Part shown: positions 51,062-61,762 of the stretch, piece by piece | Numbering within the stretch: the first letter of the stretch is position 1 | Layout of the letters: each line of letters begins with the position of its first letter | NCBI RefSeq assembly: GCF_016865525.2 | Contig: NZ_CP075169.1 | Location: 4,278,337 to 4,342,336 of the forward strand | Source of the DNA: Sodalis ligni | GTDB taxonomy: Bacteria; Pseudomonadota; Gammaproteobacteria; Enterobacterales; Enterobacteriaceae | DNA: 64,000 nt | Direction of reading: 5' to 3' | Notes under the pieces: model-generated | Databases searched by the model: none | What the model saw: the letters and a program-made list of their open reading frames with translations, nothing else | Told to the model about the DNA's origin: nothing | Made by a program: the position numbers and the translations under genes

Positions 51062-51732
51062 TGACCCCGGATATGCTTACCGGCCAAACCGACCGGCATG
51101 TGATCCTCCTTTCCGAGGGGCATCGTCTGCAATCGGAGGCCGCGGCCGCGTTTAACGGCCTGCGGCAGGCCGGCAGATTGCAGGGATTCAATCTGCGGCC
51201 CGCCAGCAGCTTTCGCGATTTTGACCGGCAATTGGCTATCTGGAATGGAAAATTTCACGGTCGGCGACCATTATTAGATAAAGAGAGCCGTCCGCTGGAC
51301 AGTCAAAGCCTGAGCGTACCGGAGCGTTGTGAAGCCATATTGCGCTGGTCGGCCCTGCCCGGCACCAGCCGCCACCATTGGGGCAGCGACGTTGACGTTT
51401 ACGATCCCGATCTGCTGCCCGCCGGCCGCACATTGCAATTGACCCCGGCGGAGTATCAGCCCGGGGGCTATTTCGCCCCGTTGACCGAGTGGTTAACCGA
51501 ACATATGGCGGACTATGGTTTTTATCGTCCTTACGCCCGCGATCGCGGCGGTGTCGCCATAGAACCCTGGCATCTGAGTTATCGTCCGCTGGCCTGCCAG
51601 GCCGAATGCTTGTTAACGCCGGACATTGTGTCGGCGTCATGGAAAGAGTATGAAGTGGCGGGGTCAACGTGGATTATTCCGCAGTTACCGGCCATTTTTC
51701 GCCGTTATATCGGCAATGTCGATAAGGAGTGA
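51058..51732 (+). CDS. M15-family (VanY-type) D-Ala-D-Ala carboxypeptidase-like protein
   Basis: This protein of about 224 residues has the VanY/M15 core: [20 protein letters not shown], then the zinc-site region [16 protein letters not shown], and [10 protein letters not shown] for the last histidine. No signal peptide is seen, which suggests a cytoplasmic role or a non-classical location. Members cut D-Ala-D-Ala peptides. Start ATG at 51058 overlaps dapE by four bases. Similar dapE-linked M15 genes occur in enterobacteria. Confidence 0.85.
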   Translation: MMTPDMLTGQTDRHVILLSEGHRLQSEAAAAFNGLRQAGRLQGFNLRPASSFRDFDRQLAIWNGKFHGRRPLLDKESRPLDSQSLSVPERCEAILRWSALPGTSRHHWGSDVDVYDPDLLPAGRTLQLTPAEYQPGGYFAPLTEWLTEHMADYGFYRPYARDRGGVAIEPWHLSYRPLACQAECLLTPDIVSASWKEYEVAGSTWIIPQLPAIFRRYIGNVDKE

Positions 51733-51736
51733 TATC

Positions 51737-51922
51737 ATGGAATGGTTGGCGAAATATTGGTGGATCATCTTGATTCTGCTGGCGGGCATGCTGATTTCCG
51801 GCATCAAGGAACTGCGCCGGGTGGATGTCAAGCGCTACCTTAAAGACAAGCCGGAGTTGCCGCCCCATCGGGACAATAACGCCAAATGGGATGAGGACGA
51901 TGACTGGCCGAAAAAGAAATAG
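51737..51922 (+). CDS. ypfN: UPF0370 small membrane protein YpfN
   Basis: This 61-residue protein has one N-terminal membrane helix ([20 protein letters not shown]) and the conserved tail [20 protein letters not shown], which is diagnostic of YpfN. Function is unknown. AAGGAGTGATATC before the ATG is a good ribosome-binding site. It starts four bases after the M15 gene stop. Confidence 0.95.
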   Translation: MEWLAKYWWIILILLAGMLISGIKELRRVDVKRYLKDKPELPPHRDNNAKWDEDDDWPKKK

Positions 51923-51950
51923 CCGCCGGCCGGGGAACCACCAGGACCTT

Positions 51951-54149
51951 TTAGATATCGCTTACGTCTGCCAGGTAGCCGCCGGGTTCACTTACCCGTC
52001 GCCAGATGCCGCAGGTTTTTTCATCCAGCGACAGCAGCGCCGCCGCGGTTTCCTCCCGCCGGCGGATCAATAACGCCTTTTTGCCGGTAACGCCGATGCG
52101 GGCCACCATCTCGGCGTCGCCGAGCCGCTGCTCCAACTCGCCGCGCAGGGCCGGCAGCGGCAGCGGGGAGAGCCGCAGCAGACGCAGCAACGCGGCCCGG
52201 CAGGCTTCCGGCGGCCGGTGGGCAAAGGCAAAACCGGCCAGATCCCGCCAGTCGCCATCATCCAGTTCCCATCCGCCATCATCAGTCGATAGCCTCTGTG
52301 CCCGGGCGAATCTCACCTCTGCCCGCTGCGTCATTCGCTGCCCGGCGGCGCTGAGGGGCAGCAGCGCCATGGCGCTATAGCATCCGCTGCTGGCCTCAAG
52401 ACGGGATCCGATATGGACTAACCGAAATCCGGACGCCTGCCAGAATTGCCGCAACTCATCGGTGAGGCCGAAACTCACCGACAGGAAATCCAGGCCGTCT
52501 TCCGCCGCCCGCATACGCGCCTGGCGCAATAATTCCCGCCCCACGCCCCGGCGACGGTGAGCGGCGGCCACCGCGATCCGGCTTACCCGGCGGGATAGCA
52601 GCTGCGCCGCGGTCCGGATGCCGCCATGGGCCGCCAGGGACTGCGCCACCAGATTGCCCGGCGGGCGGCGTCGTCCCGCCCAAACCTCATGGGCCATCTC
52701 GGGCGTTAAACCGCCCTCGTCCACCGTCCATAGCCCGCCAATCACTGCATCCTGTCTACGTGCGACAATAAAATGCTGGCCGGGAGCATCCATCAGGCGG
52801 CGCAGATCCAGCGGCGAGGTGCGGTAGTGGGCGCCGGTAAGCAAATCGTAAAACGCCCTCAGGGCCTGCGGATGCCGCTCCCAGCTCTTCTGCCCCGGCT
52901 CGCTAAAAGACGGCGCGCCGCCATAATATCCGGATGAACGGTCTTGCGCCGGCTCGTCGCCATGATGATGTAGTGACGGGTCTTGCGCCGGCTCGACGCC
53001 ACCAGGTTCCTGCGGAGTCGGGATGGGCACAGGTCCGGCGGAGTCCGGCGGGTTACACGATAAGAGAGGGTTGCCGCCGCCCCCGGATGAAACGGGATCC
53101 AGCAGCAGCGCCTCCGCCAGCCAGGATTCCAACGGATCGGCGGCGGCCCAGCGCAGCGGCTGTTGTAGTGTCAGACTGTGCCACTGCGGCAGCGAGGCGC
53201 AGAACTTCAGCAGAAACCCGCGGCCGGTGCCTTCGTAGCCCTGTACCGTGGTGGTCAGCAAGACCCGTGGAAAATAGCTTATCAGCTGCCGCAATAACGG
53301 CAGAGGAATGGCGGCGGCCTCATCCACCAGCAGCCAGTCCGCGGCCGGATGGGTGCGGCAGTGCTCCAGCAGCGCGTCGGGCGAGAAAAACCTGGCCCGG
53401 TTCGCCGCGTATTGCGCCAGCACATCGGCGGCCTGCCTGGCCGGGGCCGCCACCCAACAGCGTGCCTTGGTCCCGGCCGCCAGCATGCCGGCCAGGGTGG
53501 ATTTGCCGCGCCCGCGCGGGGCGGTCAACACATAAATGCCGCTCTGCGCCGCCAGGAGCCGTTCCAGCAGGGCTTGTTGTTCAACCGTCGGTCCACCCTT
53601 GGGCGGCTGCCACCGGGGCCGCGCCGCCCACACCGGCAGCGAGGGGGTTTGATGCTGCCTAAACAGCGCCGTTTCATGGCAGTGCTGCAGGCTGTGCTGG
53701 AAATGATGAATAAATGAGGGGGTGGCGATAGGCTCGGGCTGTTCGCTCCAGCGCAGGGAATCCCGGTCGGGCAGAAAGGGCCAGTCATCCCAGGGGGGGG
53801 TGAGCAAAACCAGCCAGCTGCCGGCGGTGAGCATCCCGGCCAATGCCGCCAGGGCGTCCGCCGCCAGACCGGTGCGGGCGTCGAAGACCCCATGCTGAAA
53901 CTCGCGTCCCAGCAGGGATTTAATGGCGGCCGGGGTAGCCGTGATACCGGCGCCGTCTTCCGCCCGGCCAACCCAAAGCCAATCGCCGGGCAACAGCAGG
54001 CGCAGCTCGCGGACCAGCGAAGCGCTCCAAAGCGGGTCGCCGCTTAATACCAGCAGCCGCCGGATGCCGGAACGGCGCATGGATGCCGCGGTCTCGGCCA
54101 ACCAGTCCGCCATAGCAGGCGACAGGCCGGGCATATCAATGTTTGCCAA
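51951..54149 (-). CDS. tmcA: tRNA(Met) cytidine acetyltransferase TmcA, with an unusual insert
   Basis: TmcA acetylates the wobble cytidine of the elongator methionine tRNA. The helicase domain has Walker [17 protein letters not shown], Walker [13 protein letters not shown], and the GNAT domain carries [20 protein letters not shown] for acetyl-CoA. At 732 residues it is about 60 longer than E. coli TmcA (671). The excess sits at about residues 352-425, a Gly/Pro/Ser-rich stretch containing EPAQDPS and EPAQDRS, encoded by direct repeats. The core domains around it are intact. The gene overlaps the YeaL-family gene by 14 bases. Confidence 0.93.
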   Translation of the reverse strand: MANIDMPGLSPAMADWLAETAASMRRSGIRRLLVLSGDPLWSASLVRELRLLLPGDWLWVGRAEDGAGITATPAAIKSLLGREFQHGVFDARTGLAADALAALAGMLTAGSWLVLLTPPWDDWPFLPDRDSLRWSEQPEPIATPSFIHHFQHSLQHCHETALFRQHQTPSLPVWAARPRWQPPKGGPTVEQQALLERLLAAQSGIYVLTAPRGRGKSTLAGMLAAGTKARCWVAAPARQAADVLAQYAANRARFFSPDALLEHCRTHPAADWLLVDEAAAIPLPLLRQLISYFPRVLLTTTVQGYEGTGRGFLLKFCASLPQWHSLTLQQPLRWAAADPLESWLAEALLLDPVSSGGGGNPLLSCNPPDSAGPVPIPTPQEPGGVEPAQDPSLHHHGDEPAQDRSSGYYGGAPSFSEPGQKSWERHPQALRAFYDLLTGAHYRTSPLDLRRLMDAPGQHFIVARRQDAVIGGLWTVDEGGLTPEMAHEVWAGRRRPPGNLVAQSLAAHGGIRTAAQLLSRRVSRIAVAAAHRRRGVGRELLRQARMRAAEDGLDFLSVSFGLTDELRQFWQASGFRLVHIGSRLEASSGCYSAMALLPLSAAGQRMTQRAEVRFARAQRLSTDDGGWELDDGDWRDLAGFAFAHRPPEACRAALLRLLRLSPLPLPALRGELEQRLGDAEMVARIGVTGKKALLIRRREETAAALLSLDEKTCGIWRRVSEPGGYLADVSDI
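52941..53002. repeat. In-frame direct repeat inside tmcA
   Basis: The 22-base unit GTCTTGCGCCGGCTCGTCGCCA recurs 39 bases downstream with one mismatch (GTCTTGCGCCGGCTCGACGCCA at 52980). The 39-base offset keeps the frame (13 codons). This is a likely source of the extra tmcA segment. Confidence 0.7.
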
Positions 54150-54588
54150 TCACTAATGACAAAAGACCGGCGGCAATCAACGGGCCTACCGGCACGCCGC
54201 GCAGCAGCGCCACCCCAAGCACCGTGCCCACCAGCAGGCCGGCCACCACCGAAGGCTGGCTCGACATCAGGGAAACACCGCGGCCGCCCAGCCAGGAAAC
54301 CAGCACCCCGATCAAAATGGCCAGCAGGGATTTCCAATGCAAAAAAGAGTGCATGACGCTGCTGGCGGAAATCGTGCCGCTGGCTATGGGGGCCATAACA
54401 CCGATGGTCAGGATGATAATACCGAGGGTCAGTCCCTGCTTTTCCACCCAGGGAAAAAAATGGCTCAACGGGGTCAGACGGACGATAAGCAAGAACAGGA
54501 TGGCCACTGTGACGGTGTTGTTATGGCTGATAATGCCCAGTGCCGCCAGCGCCAGTAAAATCAGTAGCGTCGGATCCAAAAAAGTCAT
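54136..54588 (-). CDS. UPF0756 (YeaL/DUF441) membrane protein
   Basis: This 150-residue protein has four or five hydrophobic helices and matches Yea[52 protein letters not shown], and [11 protein letters not shown] followed by [15 protein letters not shown]. Function is unknown. The ATG at 54588 is chosen by homology, with GGGATGAA upstream; an earlier in-frame ATG (54612) is possible. It overlaps the tmcA start. Confidence 0.9.
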   Translation of the reverse strand: MTFLDPTLLILLALAALGIISHNNTVTVAILFLLIVRLTPLSHFFPWVEKQGLTLGIIILTIGVMAPIASGTISASSVMHSFLHWKSLLAILIGVLVSWLGGRGVSLMSSQPSVVAGLLVGTVLGVALLRGVPVGPLIAAGLLSLVIGKH

Positions 54589-54736
54589 GAGAATTTCATC
54601 CCGGATTATCATTCAGGGCAAAACGCCGCCAGCGCGGCGGCAACGGCCCGTCACTCTTGCTCTCCCGCCCGCCGGCGGGTCTGTTTATGCCGGTACCCGC
54701 CGGGGGAGCGCTGGGCTCAACGCGCCGGCGGTACCA

Positions 54737-55489
54737 TTACGCCGCCTCACAGAGGGAGAGGGGAAAGAATGCGCGTCCGTCCCGCTCTACGCCGCTACGG
54801 TGTGCGACTTTCCCATAGGCTTCAATCACGCCGCCCAGACTTTGACGGAAACGATCCTTGTCCATCTTATTGAGAGTGGCTTTATCCCACAAACGGCTGC
54901 CGTCCGGTGAGAATTCATCACCGAGCACCACCTCACCCTGGAACAAACCGAATTCCAGCTTGAAATCCACCAGGATCAGGCCCGCATCGTCAAAAATCTT
55001 GCTTAAAACGTCATTGGCCTGATAGGTCAACTGCTTCATACGGGCCAGATGCGCTTCGCTCGCCCAGCCGAAGGTGGCGCAGTAAGATTCGTTAATCATC
55101 GGATCGTGCATGGCGTCGTTCTTCAAAAACATATCGAACAGCGGCGGATTGAGGATCTCGCCTTCTTTGATGCCCAGACGCTTCACCAGGGATCCGGCCG
55201 CGCGGTTGCGCACGACGCACTCTACCGGAATCATGGATAATTTTTTAACCAGTACCTCGGTATCCGACAATAGGCGGACCATTTGCGTGGGAATACCGGC
55301 TTCGGCGAGTTTGGTCATGATAAAATAGTTGAATTTATTATTAACCAAGCCCTTACGCTCGAATTGTTCAATACGTTGGCCATCCAATGCTGACGTATCA
55401 TTGCGGAATTCTAAAATCAGCAAATCCGGATCCTGGGTGGTATAGACCGTTTTCGCCTTTCCGCGATACAACTCAGCTAACTTTTGCAT
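54737..55489 (-). CDS. purC: SAICAR synthetase
   Basis: PurC joins aspartate to CAIR in purine synthesis. It is nearly collinear with E. coli PurC (237 residues): [62 protein letters not shown] and [12 protein letters not shown]. It runs to 250 residues: after GVERD, where the family ends, it goes on through [13 protein letters not shown]. The extra 12 residues may be natural or a lost stop. It lies downstream of bamC after a terminator. Confidence 0.96.
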   Translation of the reverse strand: MQKLAELYRGKAKTVYTTQDPDLLILEFRNDTSALDGQRIEQFERKGLVNNKFNYFIMTKLAEAGIPTQMVRLLSDTEVLVKKLSMIPVECVVRNRAAGSLVKRLGIKEGEILNPPLFDMFLKNDAMHDPMINESYCATFGWASEAHLARMKQLTYQANDVLSKIFDDAGLILVDFKLEFGLFQGEVVLGDEFSPDGSRLWDKATLNKMDKDRFRQSLGGVIEAYGKVAHRSGVERDGRAFFPLSLCEAA

Positions 55490-55524
55490 CTTGATTCACT
55501 CCAATTGCAAATAACGCTTAACGA

Positions 55525-55552
55525 TAAAAAAAGGGGCGCCGGCCCCTTTTTT
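55525..55552 (-). terminator. Intrinsic terminator downstream of bamC
   Basis: The stem AAAAAAGGGGC/GCCCCTTTTTT lies between the bamC stop and the purC start. A and T tracts on both sides make it work on either strand. Confidence 0.9.
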
Positions 55553-55555
55553 GGA

Positions 55556-56605
55556 TTAGTGGGTAGACGACTTGCTGAGAGCCGCCTGGAATACCTGCAC
55601 CAGGGCGTCGTTTTGCGACTGGGTGAGGGTATGGCCTTTTGGATCGGTAAACTGCAGGGTGCTGCGGTTGCCCAGATCTCCCACCTGCAGCTTGTAATCG
55701 CCGTTAACCAGGCCGGGGTCTTTGGCGCCCAGGTCATCCCAGGTACCGCTGCTCGGAGAATCATAGGTGACGGAGATGGTCCCCAGCGGACGGCTGGTAT
55801 CCTTCACCTTCATGCCGATCTTATCCAGCGCCGACGGCAGATGCTGCCACACCACCGCATAGGATGAGCGCACCACCAGCAGCGGCAGACCGGAGTCATC
55901 CGCCCCGCTTTCAACGCTTAAATCGGCGGTCTGGCCGGATATCCGGCTCTTGTCCTGATCCTCGTTGAGCTGTTCGAGCCCCTGCGCCACGCTGTTCAGC
56001 ATCGACACGGTGTAACGCTGGACCATGGCCGGCGCCGCCACCGGGTTGTTTTGCTGTTCAAGCGCCAGTGATTTCACCATCAGCGAGGTTTGATAACCCT
56101 CGGTACGCAGGCTCACCTGGTAGCGGCCGCGATATTGCACATCCTCGTCGGCACGGGACCATTGCACCCAATCGGTGTTTAATGTCTGGTCGGCGTCCTG
56201 GCGGGAGGCGATGGTGTAGCCCTTGCTTTGCACCACACCCACGACCCGCGACCACAAATCACGGGCCTGCGCGCTGTTTTCAATCTGGATGACCGCGGTA
56301 TCGCCGCTATACTGCGAACGGGAACCGTCCAACAAAGCCAATGGCTGCGCCGGCGGCCGGACATCCAGTTCCTTGCCTACCTGGCCTTTCAGCGATCCGG
56401 GGGGTACTTCGTAATCCCCGTTCTCAACGGGCAGAATCATACCGGATGGACTGTTAAGCGCGCTAAGTGCCGGTGCCTGCAGGTAATCTTCATTGCCGTT
56501 TACCTGACGTTTATAACGCTGATCGCTGGTACAGGCCGCAAGCAGCATGAACAACGACGCGCCCACCACTTTTGCCACCACCGACTTTTGTAATGAATAA
56601 GCCAT
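55556..56605 (-). CDS. bamC: Outer-membrane assembly lipoprotein BamC
   Basis: This 349-residue lipoprotein is part of the BAM complex that inserts beta-barrel proteins. The lipobox LLAAC follows MAYSLQKSVVAKVVGASLFM. The N-terminal stretch includes RYKRQVNGNEDYLQAP, followed by two helix-grip domains with VQYRGRYQVSL and the C-terminal GDYKLQVGDLGNRSTLQF, LTQSQNDALVQVFQAAL. Start is set at 56605 by homology. It sits 18 bases after dapA, as in the E. coli dapA-bamC operon. Confidence 0.96.
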   Translation of the reverse strand: MAYSLQKSVVAKVVGASLFMLLAACTSDQRYKRQVNGNEDYLQAPALSALNSPSGMILPVENGDYEVPPGSLKGQVGKELDVRPPAQPLALLDGSRSQYSGDTAVIQIENSAQARDLWSRVVGVVQSKGYTIASRQDADQTLNTDWVQWSRADEDVQYRGRYQVSLRTEGYQTSLMVKSLALEQQNNPVAAPAMVQRYTVSMLNSVAQGLEQLNEDQDKSRISGQTADLSVESGADDSGLPLLVVRSSYAVVWQHLPSALDKIGMKVKDTSRPLGTISVTYDSPSSGTWDDLGAKDPGLVNGDYKLQVGDLGNRSTLQFTDPKGHTLTQSQNDALVQVFQAALSKSSTH

Positions 56606-56623
56606 CAATTCTCCCTAACAGAG

Positions 56624-57502
56624 TTACAGCAAACCGGCATCCGTTAACGCTTGTTCAACAACACGGCTATCATTCTCGGTCAGCGGCGTCATCGGCAAAC
56701 GTAACGTATCGGTTGCCATTAATCCCAATGCTTTACAGGCCCACTTAACGGGAATTGGGTTGGATTCTATAAATAATTTCTGATGCAACGGCATCAGGCG
56801 CTGATTCAACCGGCGCGCTTCAAGAAAATTGCCCTGCGCCGCCAGCGCGCACATTTGCGCCATTTCGCGGGCGGCGACGTTCGCCGTGACGGAAATCACG
56901 CCCCTGCCGCCCAGTTGCATGAAGTCCAGCCCGGTGGAATCGTCCCCGCTGAGCAGGATAAAATCATCATCAACCAGCTCTTGGATCTGGCTGACACGGT
57001 TTAAGTTCCCCGTGGCTTCTTTTACCGCGACGATATTTTTAATTTTGGACAAACGCGCAATCGTGGGCGGCAACATATCACAACCGGTACGCGACGGCAC
57101 ATTATACAGGATTTGCGGCAAGTCTGTGTGTTCGGCGATCGCCTTGAAATGCTGGAACAGGCCTTCCTGGGTCGGTTTGTTGTAATAAGGCGTCACCGTC
57201 AGGCATCCCACCACGCCGCTGTTGTTAAAACGCTGCGTCAGGCAAATCGCTTCCGAGGTTGAATTGGCGCCGGTGCCGGCGATCACCGGGATACGGCCGT
57301 CGCTCAGTTCCAAGGTCCGCATCACCACTTCGCCATGCTCATCGTGGCTCAGGGTGGATGACTCGCCGGTGGTGCCGACTGAGACTATCGCCGACGTTCC
57401 GCTGGCGACATGATAATCGATTAATTTTTTTAAACTCGCCCAATCGACGGCACCCTTGTCATCCATTGGTGTAACCAGTGCAACTATGCTTCCCGTAAAC
57501 AT
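56624..57502 (-). CDS. dapA: 4-hydroxy-tetrahydrodipicolinate synthase
   Basis: This 292-residue enzyme condenses pyruvate with aspartate semialdehyde in lysine synthesis. It has the E. coli length and motifs: [28 protein letters not shown], and the Schiff-base lysine in VAVKEATGN. The start [10 protein letters not shown] at 57502 follows GGAGGGG; the open frame reaches 57520. Divergent from gcvR, as in E. coli. Confidence 0.97.
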   Translation of the reverse strand: MFTGSIVALVTPMDDKGAVDWASLKKLIDYHVASGTSAIVSVGTTGESSTLSHDEHGEVVMRTLELSDGRIPVIAGTGANSTSEAICLTQRFNNSGVVGCLTVTPYYNKPTQEGLFQHFKAIAEHTDLPQILYNVPSRTGCDMLPPTIARLSKIKNIVAVKEATGNLNRVSQIQELVDDDFILLSGDDSTGLDFMQLGGRGVISVTANVAAREMAQMCALAAQGNFLEARRLNQRLMPLHQKLFIESNPIPVKWACKALGLMATDTLRLPMTPLTENDSRVVEQALTDAGLL

Positions 57503-57648
57503 TGACCATCCCCTCCACAAACAGGTTATTCATGGTACTTTTGTCACCTATCCAAAAGCAAGCAAACATCGGTCATGTAAGCCCTTGGCAGCAGGTTTTT
57601 TTTAGGGTTACCATGTAAATCACATCTCGCTGGACAGGAAGCGCAATT

Positions 57649-58200
57649 TTGCCGCAGCAACAACAACATTATCTGGTCATCACCGCGCTGGGCACCGACC
57701 GTCCCGGTATTGTCAATACCATCACCCGGCATGTCAGCGGGTGTGGCTGTAATATTGAAGATAGCCGCCTCGCCATGCTGGGGGAAGAATTCACGCTGAT
57801 CATGTTGTTATCCGGCAGTTGGAACGCCATCACGCTTATCGAATCCACCCTGCCCCTCCAGGGTGTCGACCTGGATTTGCTTATCGTGATGAAACGAACC
57901 GTCGCCAGTGAACAAAAAGAGACGCCCACCACGGTCTGGGTTAAGGTGGAAGTGGAGGATTCCCCCCACCTGATTGAGCGTTTTACCGATTTGTTCGACA
58001 GCCATCATATGAATATCGCCGAGCTGGTTTCCAAAACGCAGCCGGCTCAGGGTGAACATCCGCCGCGGCTTTATATCCAGATTACCGCCCATGGCTCGTC
58101 GGATCGGCCGGTGGGAGAGATCGAAGATACGTTTCATCAACTCTGTACAGAACTGAATGCGCAAGGCAGTATTAGTGTTGTGAATCATCCACAGAATTAA
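57649..58200 (+). CDS. gcvR: Glycine cleavage system transcriptional repressor, TTG start
   Basis: This 183-residue ACT-domain protein antagonises GcvA. It is collinear with E. coli GcvR: HYLVITALGTDRPGIVNTIT, GCNIEDSRLAMLGEEFTLI, and the second ACT domain DSPHLIERFTDLFDSHHM. The start codon is TTG, with AGGAAG seven bases before it; no ATG lies near. Divergent from dapA, with bcp directly downstream. Confidence 0.94.
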   Translation: MPQQQQHYLVITALGTDRPGIVNTITRHVSGCGCNIEDSRLAMLGEEFTLIMLLSGSWNAITLIESTLPLQGVDLDLLIVMKRTVASEQKETPTTVWVKVEVEDSPHLIERFTDLFDSHHMNIAELVSKTQPAQGEHPPRLYIQITAHGSSDRPVGEIEDTFHQLCTELNAQGSISVVNHPQN

Positions 58201-58220
58201 TAGATAGATGGAGTATTGCA

Positions 58221-58688
58221 ATGACGCCACTGAAAGCCGGTGATACTGCGCCGAAATTTAGCTTGCCCGATCAGGACGGTGAACAGGTTAGTCTGACCGA
58301 CTTCCAGGGACAAAAAGTATTGGTTTACTTTTATCCCAAGGCCATGACTCCTGGCTGTACCGTGCAAGCCTGCGGGCTGCGTGATAATATGGACGAACTG
58401 CATAAATCGGGCGTGGAAGTTCTCGGCATCAGCACCGACAAACCGGAAAAGCTGTCGAAATTCGTTGAGAAAGAGCTGCTTAATTTCACCCTGTTGTCCG
58501 ATGCCGATCACAGCGTGGCCGAAGAATTCGGCGTATGGGGTGAAAAATCCTTTATGGGTAAAACCTATGACGGCATACATCGCATTAGCTTCCTGATCGG
58601 ACTCGACGGCAAGATTGAGAAGGTGTTCGACGACTTCAAAACCAGTAACCATCACGATATCGTGCTGGCCTACCTTAAAGGCGCCTGA
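58221..58688 (+). CDS. bcp: Thiol peroxidase (peroxiredoxin) Bcp
   Basis: This 155-residue peroxiredoxin reduces peroxides. The peroxidatic Cys46 and resolving Cys51 sit in AMTPGCTVQACGLRDN. ISTDKPEKLSKFVEKE and SFMGKTYDGIHRISFLI are also conserved. It begins 20 bases after gcvR; the order gcvR-bcp is the E. coli order. Confidence 0.96.
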   Translation: MTPLKAGDTAPKFSLPDQDGEQVSLTDFQGQKVLVYFYPKAMTPGCTVQACGLRDNMDELHKSGVEVLGISTDKPEKLSKFVEKELLNFTLLSDADHSVAEEFGVWGEKSFMGKTYDGIHRISFLIGLDGKIEKVFDDFKTSNHHDIVLAYLKGA

Positions 58689-58810
58689 TTCATCATGCCG
58701 GCCATGATTGTCCGGCCTGCGGGCCGGTCGGTACTTGCCGGCGCGAAAAAAGCCAGAACGCTTAGTTGCCGTCGCTGTCAAAGACTGTATCGCTACGGCT
58801 CAGGTAGAGG

Positions 58811-60292
58811 ATGGAGTTTATGCTACCAAGGATGAAAAACAGCCTTATCGCCGGCCTGCTGGCCGCCATGGCCCTGACCTATTGCCCGTTTCTGTTGGCT
58901 GATGATTCGGACCAGCTGCCCGATATGGGCACCACGGCCGGCAGCACGCTGAGCATCGGCCAGGAAATACAGATGGGGGATTTTTATGTCCGTCAGTTGC
59001 GCGGCAATTCGCCCCTGATTAACGACCCCCTGCTCGAGGCCTATATCAACCATCTGGGCAACATTCTGGTGTCCCATGCCCATTCGGTGAATTTCCCGTT
59101 TCACTTCTTCCTGATCCGCAACGACGAACTGAACGCCTTTGCCTTTTTCGGCGGCAACGTGGTGGTGCATTCGGCAATATTCCGCTATACCGATAACGAA
59201 AGCCAGCTAGCCTCGGTGCTGGCCCATGAAATATCCCATGTGACCCAGCGCCACCTGGCGCGCGCCATGGAAGATCAAAAACGCAGCGCGCCTCTGACCT
59301 GGGCCGGCGCGCTGGGGTCCATATTGCTGACCATGGCTAACCCGCAGATGGGCATGGCGGCGCTCAGCGGTACCCTCGCCGGGACGCAGCAGGGAATCAT
59401 CAGCTTTACCCAGGGCAATGAGCAGGAAGCGGATCGCGTCGGCATTCAGGTGTTGCAGCGCTCCGGTTTTGATCCGCAGGCCATGCCTGATTTTTTGCAA
59501 AAGCTGGCGGACGATACCCATTATTCCACTACCCCGCCGGAAATGCTGTTGACCCACCCCCTGCCGATGAGCCGCCTGGCGGATATCCGCAACCGGGCCA
59601 ACCAGATGCGGCATGTGGTGATGGATTCGTCACAGGACTTTTATCTGGCCAAGGCGCGGATTCTCGGCATGTACAGCACCACCAACAACGTCCTGGGGGA
59701 CGACACCCTCACCCGCTGGAAAAAGGGCAACGCGCGTCAGCAAATCGCCGCGCAATATGGTGAAGCGGTGCTGTTTCTAGAGGCGAAAAAATACGACGAT
59801 GCCCGCCGATCCCTGCAACCGCTGCTCAGCAAACAGCCGGCCAGTATCTGGTTCGTGGATTTGATGACCGATATCGACCTGGCGCAGCAGCGCGCGCCGC
59901 AGGCCATTGCCCGGCTGGAGGCGCTGGTAAAGGTACAGGACAATTCCGCCAATCCGGTTTTGCTGCTTAATCTGGCGAACGCTTACGTGGAAGGCCATCG
60001 TTATAATGATGCCATCCATCTTCTTAACCGTTACACCTTCAATCATCAAGACGATACCAACGGCTGGGATCTCCTGGCGCAAGCCTGCGCCGGCTTGGGA
60101 ATGAGGGATCAGGAACTGGCGGCGCGCGCGGAAAGCCTGGCGCTGAACGGCCAGCTCGATCAGGCCGTCCGGGCATTAAGCAATGCCAGCTCGCTGGTGA
60201 AATTGGGCAGTCTGCAACAGGCCCGTTACGATGCCCGGATCGATCAACTGCGGGATTTGGAAAAACGCTTCAAGCCTTACCAGAAATCCTGA
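58811..60292 (+). CDS. bepA: Periplasmic metalloprotease/chaperone BepA
   Basis: This 493-residue M48 protease supports outer-membrane protein assembly and clears misfolded LptD. A signal peptide (about 30 residues) is followed by the catalytic domain with HEISH (139-143) and the third-ligand segment [10 protein letters not shown] (about 202-211). A C-terminal TPR region follows from about 310 ([20 protein letters not shown]). An ATG three codons downstream is possible. In E. coli perM lies beside bepA; that gene is not seen here. Confidence 0.95.
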   Translation: MEFMLPRMKNSLIAGLLAAMALTYCPFLLADDSDQLPDMGTTAGSTLSIGQEIQMGDFYVRQLRGNSPLINDPLLEAYINHLGNILVSHAHSVNFPFHFFLIRNDELNAFAFFGGNVVVHSAIFRYTDNESQLASVLAHEISHVTQRHLARAMEDQKRSAPLTWAGALGSILLTMANPQMGMAALSGTLAGTQQGIISFTQGNEQEADRVGIQVLQRSGFDPQAMPDFLQKLADDTHYSTTPPEMLLTHPLPMSRLADIRNRANQMRHVVMDSSQDFYLAKARILGMYSTTNNVLGDDTLTRWKKGNARQQIAAQYGEAVLFLEAKKYDDARRSLQPLLSKQPASIWFVDLMTDIDLAQQRAPQAIARLEALVKVQDNSANPVLLLNLANAYVEGHRYNDAIHLLNRYTFNHQDDTNGWDLLAQACAGLGMRDQELAARAESLALNGQLDQAVRALSNASSLVKLGSLQQARYDARIDQLRDLEKRFKPYQKS

Positions 60293-60309
60293 GCGCTGAA
60301 CACGGCCTG

Positions 60310-60403
60310 AGCTTGCTGCAAAAGTGCTTGCACGGATCAGGCCGCCGGATCCTGGCCATACGGTAAACCTGCCGTGAACACGTCCCTGCCGGCTCGATCC
60401 GCG
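60310..60403. repeat. Dispersed intergenic repeat, copy B
   Basis: This segment resembles the element at 36029-36111 in the same order of blocks, ending with GGCTCGATCCGCG. It occupies the whole gap between bepA and hda, where E. coli has yfgD. A gene lost here could have been replaced by this repeat. Confidence 0.6.
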
Positions 60404-60409
60404 CCACGT

Positions 60410-61111
60410 TTACAAGTGAAGAATCTCTTTGACAAAGGGAATGGTCAGCTTGCGCTGGGCACTGATGGAGGCGTGATCGAGCTGATCCAGGGTTTGTGAC
60501 AAGGTTCTCATATCCCGCTCCAGCCTTTTAAGCAGAAAACGGCTGACGTCTTCCGGCAGCTCGAAACCACGCAGTTTGGCCCGCAGCTGCAGGGCGGCGC
60601 CTTTCTCCTCGTCGGACAAAGGCTGAAGCCGGTAGATTTGTCCCCAATCCAGACGCGAGGCCAAATCCGGCAGGTTCAGTTTCAGCTGGCGCGGCGGGCA
60701 GTTGCCGCTGATGATGAGACGGGTTCGCCCGGTTTCCTGTATCCGGTTGTAGAGATTGAAAATAGCCATTTCCCAAGGCTCGTCACCGGCGATGCATTCA
60801 ATATTATCGATGGTGACCAGCGCCAGTTGCTCCATGCCGTCCATTACCTCCGGCACGAACCAGGTCCGTTTATCCAGCGGCACATAGCCGACGGCTTCCC
60901 CGCGGCCGGAGAGTTCGGCGCAGGCGGCGTGCATCAAATGGCTGCGCCCGCCCCCCGTGCGGGACCAGAAGTAAAGATAACTCCCGTGCTCTTCGGTTAA
61001 CATGCTGTGCAATGCCGCCAGCAGCGACAGATTTTCACCCGCATAAAAGCTGGCGAACGTTTCGTCATCTGGCAGATAAAGCGGTAAAGAGAGTTGTGCC
61101 GGCGTAGTCAG
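60410..61111 (-). CDS. hda: DnaA regulatory inactivator Hda, CTG start
   Basis: Hda with the beta clamp triggers ATP hydrolysis by DnaA and so limits re-initiation. The 233-residue frame starts at CTG (61111-61109), which aligns with E. coli, whose start is also CUG and whose product is also 233 residues. The clamp-binding start [18 protein letters not shown] sits upstream of the first ATG-like codon, so any later start would remove it. GAGG lies six bases before the CTG. The AAA+ domain has [32 protein letters not shown], and [18 protein letters not shown]. Confidence 0.94.
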   Translation of the reverse strand: MTTPAQLSLPLYLPDDETFASFYAGENLSLLAALHSMLTEEHGSYLYFWSRTGGGRSHLMHAACAELSGRGEAVGYVPLDKRTWFVPEVMDGMEQLALVTIDNIECIAGDEPWEMAIFNLYNRIQETGRTRLIISGNCPPRQLKLNLPDLASRLDWGQIYRLQPLSDEEKGAALQLRAKLRGFELPEDVSRFLLKRLERDMRTLSQTLDQLDHASISAQRKLTIPFVKEILHL

Positions 61112-61510
61112 AATTACCTCAATGCAAACAGGCAGGATAACAGGTTTAGTTTAACATAAAATTCAAAAGGGGATAATATGGAAAGGACGGCTTGGCAAAG
61201 TTAATTTGCCTGATACATAATCCGTTTTTCCATAAGTAACTAGAAATCTTTTTTTATCATAACGCTCATTGGGAACGGCAAACCTCGTTTGTTCCGTGAC
61301 AGGGGAGGCTTATCGTTCCCAGGGGATATAAATGTAATTGAAGTTTTTTAAAAACCATCCGATTAGCTATTTCAATGAATATTGCAGGGAGTGAAGAACA
61401 TGAAACATCAGCCGTTGGAGTGCTCGAAAATCATAAATAACTAAAACAATCAGCCCACAGCGGCCGGCGCCCCGCCGTTATTAACGGTATTAATTATCCG
61501 GCTTGCCTAC
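61112..61510. other. Intergenic gap upstream of hda
   Basis: No gene is seen. The stretch is AT-rich around 61141-61260 and holds the probable hda promoter. A small inverted repeat is suggested by GGGAACG near 61270 and CGTTCCC near 61314. Nothing more can be supported. Confidence 0.35.
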
Positions 61511-61762
61511 GTGAGCGGACATAGCAGGGAAGAGGTTGCCGCACTACTGCTTAAGCCGTATAAACAAGGGTTTATCAATACGAATGATGCTGAAAATATA
61601 ACCCGGCATTTTCCGTTTTTAGAAAAGGTCGCCCTGAAACTGGATTTGATTAATTATACTATTACATTAATGGCCGCTTATATGGAAATAGAGGTGGCTT
61701 ATGCCAAAGGAATAATCCTGCCAAGAAATATAGTGACGAATATTATGACAAGTTATCATTAA
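61511..61762 (+). CDS. Hypothetical small protein in AT-rich DNA
   Basis: I do not recognise this 83-residue frame, which uses a GTG start with no clear ribosome-binding site. The product is rich in hydrophobic helix-forming residues (LEKVALKLDLINYTITLMAA). Base composition is much more AT-rich than the neighbours, which suggests either a foreign origin or a non-coding spacer that happens to be open. The open frame extends upstream to a stop at 61444, so the true start is unclear. Low confidence. Confidence 0.3.
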   Translation: MSGHSREEVAALLLKPYKQGFINTNDAENITRHFPFLEKVALKLDLINYTITLMAAYMEIEVAYAKGIILPRNIVTNIMTSYH

